Assembly (NCBI GenBank): GCA_934183045.1
Contig: CAKPRW010000072.1
Span: 1 to 6,964, forward strand
Reading direction: 5' to 3'
Source: an uncultured Clostridia bacterium
Lineage (GTDB): Bacteria; Bacillota; Clostridia; TANB77; CAG-508
DNA: 6,964 bases
In this document: piece by piece, positions 4,944-6,964 of the stretch
How positions within the stretch are numbered: position 1 is the first letter of the stretch
How the letters are laid out: the number at the start of each line of letters is the position of its first letter
Made by a program: the position numbers and the translations under genes
Notes under the pieces: generated by a model
The model's database searches: none
What the model was told of the DNA's origin: nothing
Seen by the model: only the letters and a program-made list of their open reading frames with translations

Positions 4944-4982
4944 GAAAAATCTCACTTTTTTATAAAAAATTAACTTTTTATG

Positions 4983-5011
4983 TAGACAAAACCAAAAAAA
5001 AGGTGTATAAT
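4983..5011 (+). promoter_or_regulatory. Sigma-A promoter of the tandem-OB SSB gene
   Basis: TAGACA (4983-4988) and a perfect TATAAT (5006-5011) are separated by exactly 17 bases, with G-T-G just before the -10. Transcription would start at about 5018, giving a leader of roughly 93 bases that contains a 12-bp hairpin. Confidence 0.83.
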
Positions 5012-5051
5012 AAAAAATGTAAATCAATTATGCGTAAGGAAAAAAGTACTA

Positions 5052-5078
5052 TTACAAAATTACAAAGTAATTTTGTAA
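5052..5078 (+). promoter_or_regulatory. Hairpin in the leader of the tandem-OB SSB gene
   Basis: TTACAAAATTAC (5052-5063) pairs perfectly with GTAATTTTGTAA (5067-5078) around an AAA loop. No T run follows, so it is not a standard terminator. It ends 20 bases before the ribosome site GGGAGG (5098-5103). It may stabilise the mRNA or serve as a regulatory target; the role is unknown. Confidence 0.5.
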
Positions 5079-5110
5079 ACTGATGAAATAAAAAATAGGG
5101 AGGAAAAAAA

Positions 5111-5809
5111 TTGGATACAAATTATTTAGAAAACAACTATTTAACATTAGTTGGAAAAGTTACAGGAGAAAAAAGATTTAGTCATGAAATTTATGGAGAA
5201 AGATTTTATGTATTTGACTTATCAATAGAACGTTTAAGTGGAAATGCTGATATAATACCAGTAACAGTTTCAGAAAGATTAATAAAAGATGAAATGTTAC
5301 AAGAAGGAAAAAAATTATTAGTAAAGGGACAATTTAGATCATATAACAGTTACGAAAATTCAAGAAACAGACTAATATTAACAGTATTTACAAAAGACAT
5401 TATGGAAGTCGAAGAAAATGAAGAAGTAGAAGAAGAAAATGAAATAGTAAAAAAAGATATGATAACAAACGAAGTAGTACTAATTGGTTACATATGCAAA
5501 AAGCCAATTTATAGACAAACACCATTTGGAAGAGAAATATCAGACATATTGCTTGCAGTAAATAGAGCTTATAATAAATCTGATTACATACCATGTATTG
5601 CATGGGGAAGAAATGCTAGATTCTGTCAAGATTTAGAAGTAGGAACTCAAGTAAAAATAGTTGGTAGAGTTCAATCAAGAACATACGAAAAGAAATTTGA
5701 AGATGGTACAGTTGAACAGAGAGTAGCATATGAAGTATCAGTTGGAAGCTTAGAAATCATACAAGAAAATGATGCTGAAAAAGAAATACCAGATCAAGAA
5801 GCTGTATAA
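5111..5809 (+). CDS. Single-stranded DNA-binding protein-like protein with two OB folds, TTG start
   Basis: This 232-residue protein is made of two SSB/PriB-type OB-fold domains. The first (about 8-98) has NYLTLVGKVTGEKRF, FYVFDLSIERLSG and GKKLLVKGQFRSY. The second (about 119-217) has NEVVLIGYICKKPIYRQTPFGREISDILLAVNR in overlapping strands, then YIPCIAWGRNA and GTQVKIVGRVQSR. A Glu-rich linker (98-113) joins them. Ordinary bacterial SSB has one OB fold and ends in an acidic tip of the DDxPF type; here the tail is acidic (ENDAEKEIPDQEAV) but lacks that tip. The start is TTG at 5111, set by a strong GGGAGG 7 bases upstream, with no nearby alternative ATG. It has its own promoter, leader and terminator, so it is a single-gene unit. 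Single-strand DNA binding is inferred from the fold; the replisomal or accessory role is unknown. Confidence 0.87.
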   Translation: MDTNYLENNYLTLVGKVTGEKRFSHEIYGERFYVFDLSIERLSGNADIIPVTVSERLIKDEMLQEGKKLLVKGQFRSYNSYENSRNRLILTVFTKDIMEVEENEEVEEENEIVKKDMITNEVVLIGYICKKPIYRQTPFGREISDILLAVNRAYNKSDYIPCIAWGRNARFCQDLEVGTQVKIVGRVQSRTYEKKFEDGTVEQRVAYEVSVGSLEIIQENDAEKEIPDQEAV

Positions 5810-5821
5810 AATATAGAAAAT

Positions 5822-5859
5822 AAAAAGTTGTAAAAGACTAGTCTTTTACAACTTTTTTT
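5822..5859. terminator. Palindromic intrinsic terminator after the SSB-like gene
   Basis: Bases 5822-5839 and 5840-5857 are exact reverse complements (18 + 18 bases, centre ACT/AGT). In RNA this gives a 16-bp stem with a CUAG loop, flanked by an A run and followed by seven T residues (5853-5859). It should work for the plus strand and perhaps both. Confidence 0.92.
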
Positions 5860-5867
5860 GATATAAT
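5839..5867 (+). promoter_or_regulatory. Candidate promoter of the membrane protein gene
   Basis: A perfect TATAAT (5862-5867) directly follows the terminator T run. The -35 position 17 bases upstream (TAGTCT, 5839-5844) is poor and lies in the centre of the terminator palindrome. The gene needs a promoter here because the terminator separates it from the SSB-like gene. Confidence 0.38.
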
Positions 5868-5913
5868 CTAGAAAATAAATTAATGTGAAATTTTAAAGAA
5901 GGGAACTAAAAAC

Positions 5914-6964
5914 ATGAAAGCAAAAGAAAATAAAAAAGATAAAAAAACAACAATATCTTTAAATGTAAAAATTACAATTTTAGCAATAATTTTGATTGCA
6001 ATTGTAAGTGTAGCTTTATCACCAGTAACATTACAAAATGATACATATTATACAATTAAAGTTGGAGAGCATATTGCCAAGTACGGAATAGACATGGAAG
6101 ATCCATTTTCATGGCATGAAGATTTAGGATATACATATCCTCATTGGGGATATGATTTAATTACATATTATATATATAATTCATTTGGAATGACAGGCAT
6201 ATATATTACAACATGTTTGTTAGCAGTAATTTTAGGAATAAGTATATACTTAATAAATAGTAAACTAACGAAAAATGAAGTATTATCATTTGTAATTACC
6301 ATAGGTGCGATGTATTTAATTAGAGGTTATATAGCAGCAAGAGCTCAACTAGTAACTTTTATACTATTTGCAATTACAATATATTTGATAGAAAAGTTTC
6401 TAGAAACAAGGAAAAAGAGATATGGAATTGGGTTGATAATAATTCCAATATTAATTGCAAACTTGCATGTAGCAGTATTTCCATTTTACTTTATCCTATA
6501 TTTACCATATATAGCAGAATATGTAATTGCAGCAATTGGAGAATTAGTTATATATAGAAAAGTAGAAGTTAAAATCTTAGAAAACAAAATAAAAAAATTA
6601 AAAAAGAAACAAAATTGTGAGGAAAAAGTACAAGAGTTAGAGAAAAAATTAGAAGAATTAAATAATACAATAGACAAAGTAAAAATAAAAAGAAGTAAAG
6701 AATTACAAAATCCATATAAAATAAAACTAACAAAAAATGATAATGTAAAATGGCTTATTTTAATAATGATTATATGTATATTTACAGGATTATTAACACC
6801 ATTAGGAACAACACCATATACATACTTAATAAAAACAATGCAAGGAAATACAACTCAAAATATAAATGAACATTTGCCAATGACAATAGCAAATGAAACA
6901 GAAGTCTTATGTATATTAATCATATTTTTAGCACCATTAATTTTTACAAAAGTTAAAATTAGAC
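5914..6964 (+). CDS. Multi-spanning membrane protein, possible GT-C-type glycosyltransferase, 3'-truncated by the window edge
   Basis: The frame is open from ATG 5914 to the end (350 residues so far). AAGGGA (5899-5904) lies 9 bases upstream. A Lys-rich N-terminus precedes a first membrane helix (about 17-36). The following outer loop reads QNDTYYTIKVGEHI (41-54), DMEDPFSW (60-67), then YPHWGYD (75-81). An acidic residue just after helix 1, a G-E-x-I-x-x-x-G pattern and a D-P-x-S-x-x step before a Trp-containing loop resemble GT-C-fold enzymes that use lipid-linked sugars. The resemblance is by pattern, not by a recognised family. Further helices lie at about 90-112, 122-136, 142-160, 171-190, 192-208, 278-298 and 330-347. 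Residues about 212-262 form a strongly charged Lys/Glu coiled coil inserted between helices, unusual for GT-C proteins. A polytopic protein of unknown function is the safe description. Confidence 0.8.
   Translation, partial: MKAKENKKDKKTTISLNVKITILAIILIAIVSVALSPVTLQNDTYYTIKVGEHIAKYGIDMEDPFSWHEDLGYTYPHWGYDLITYYIYNSFGMTGIYITTCLLAVILGISIYLINSKLTKNEVLSFVITIGAMYLIRGYIAARAQLVTFILFAITIYLIEKFLETRKKRYGIGLIIIPILIANLHVAVFPFYFILYLPYIAEYVIAAIGELVIYRKVEVKILENKIKKLKKKQNCEEKVQELEKKLEELNNTIDKVKIKRSKELQNPYKIKLTKNDNVKWLILIMIICIFTGLLTPLGTTPYTYLIKTMQGNTTQNINEHLPMTIANETEVLCILIIFLAPLIFTKVKIR

Noticed and set aside
4962..4981. Possible terminator ATAAAAA/TTTTTAT after the Mur-like gene
   Set aside because: The stem has only A-T pairs and is 7 bp long, which is expected by chance in this composition, and no proper T run follows.
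5030..5083. 17-residue upstream open frame in the SSB-like leader (MRKEKSTITKLQSNFVN)
   Set aside because: It has no Shine-Dalgarno before its ATG; its coding overlap with the hairpin may be chance. Conservation in relatives would be needed to revive it.
1..6964. Mobile element, CRISPR, toxin-antitoxin or defence system
   Set aside because: Both strands were read for transposase, integrase, direct-repeat arrays, attachment sites and small paired genes; none was found, and base composition and codon use are uniform along the window.

Overview
The window is very AT-rich. It has strong GGAGG-type ribosome sites, A/T-rich codons and short intergenic gaps. Together with a PdaB-type polysaccharide deacetylase, a cysteine-rich protein resembling clostridial coat proteins and sporulation-like promoter motifs, this points to a spore-forming (or recently spore-forming) member of the Clostridia, Firmicutes. 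It looks like ordinary chromosome: no insertion sequence, phage gene, CRISPR array, tRNA or rRNA is visible, and no classical defence or biosynthetic cluster was found.

Layout, left to right. (1) The 3' two-thirds of rarA/mgsA, a replication-fork AAA+ ATPase, ends at a hairpin terminator. (2) A same-strand group follows: two half-size TauE/SafE-type membrane proteins and a 46-residue membrane peptide that automatic calling would easily miss. It closes with a long bidirectional terminator. (3) A convergent minus-strand gene encodes a beta-sandwich-like protein with a cysteine-rich tail, preceded by a sigma-K-like -10 element. (4) Divergent from it lie a DUF2752 membrane protein, whose -10 box sits only 6 bases before its ATG (probably leaderless), and a DUF4190 membrane protein with its own similar promoter. 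(5) A pdaB-like deacetylase follows; its Shine-Dalgarno sequence is buried in a terminator hairpin whose loop carries a sporulation-like -10. (6) Next is a 171-residue protein resembling a fragment of a Mur ligase central domain without its P-loop. (7) A well-defined sigma-A promoter and a hairpin-bearing leader precede a TTG-started protein with two SSB-like OB folds. (8) After a palindromic terminator, a multi-spanning membrane protein, possibly of the GT-C glycosyltransferase type, runs off the right end.

Functionally this is a mix of genome maintenance (RarA, tandem-OB SSB), envelope or spore functions (PdaB, the Cys-rich protein, the possible GT-C enzyme, the Mur-like fragment) and small membrane proteins of unknown role. 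The most interesting signals are regulatory: two separate terminators (before 958 and before 3594) have the next gene's ribosome site in their 3' arm, so read-through from upstream would give a translationally blocked message. At 3594 a putative internal promoter would bypass the block.
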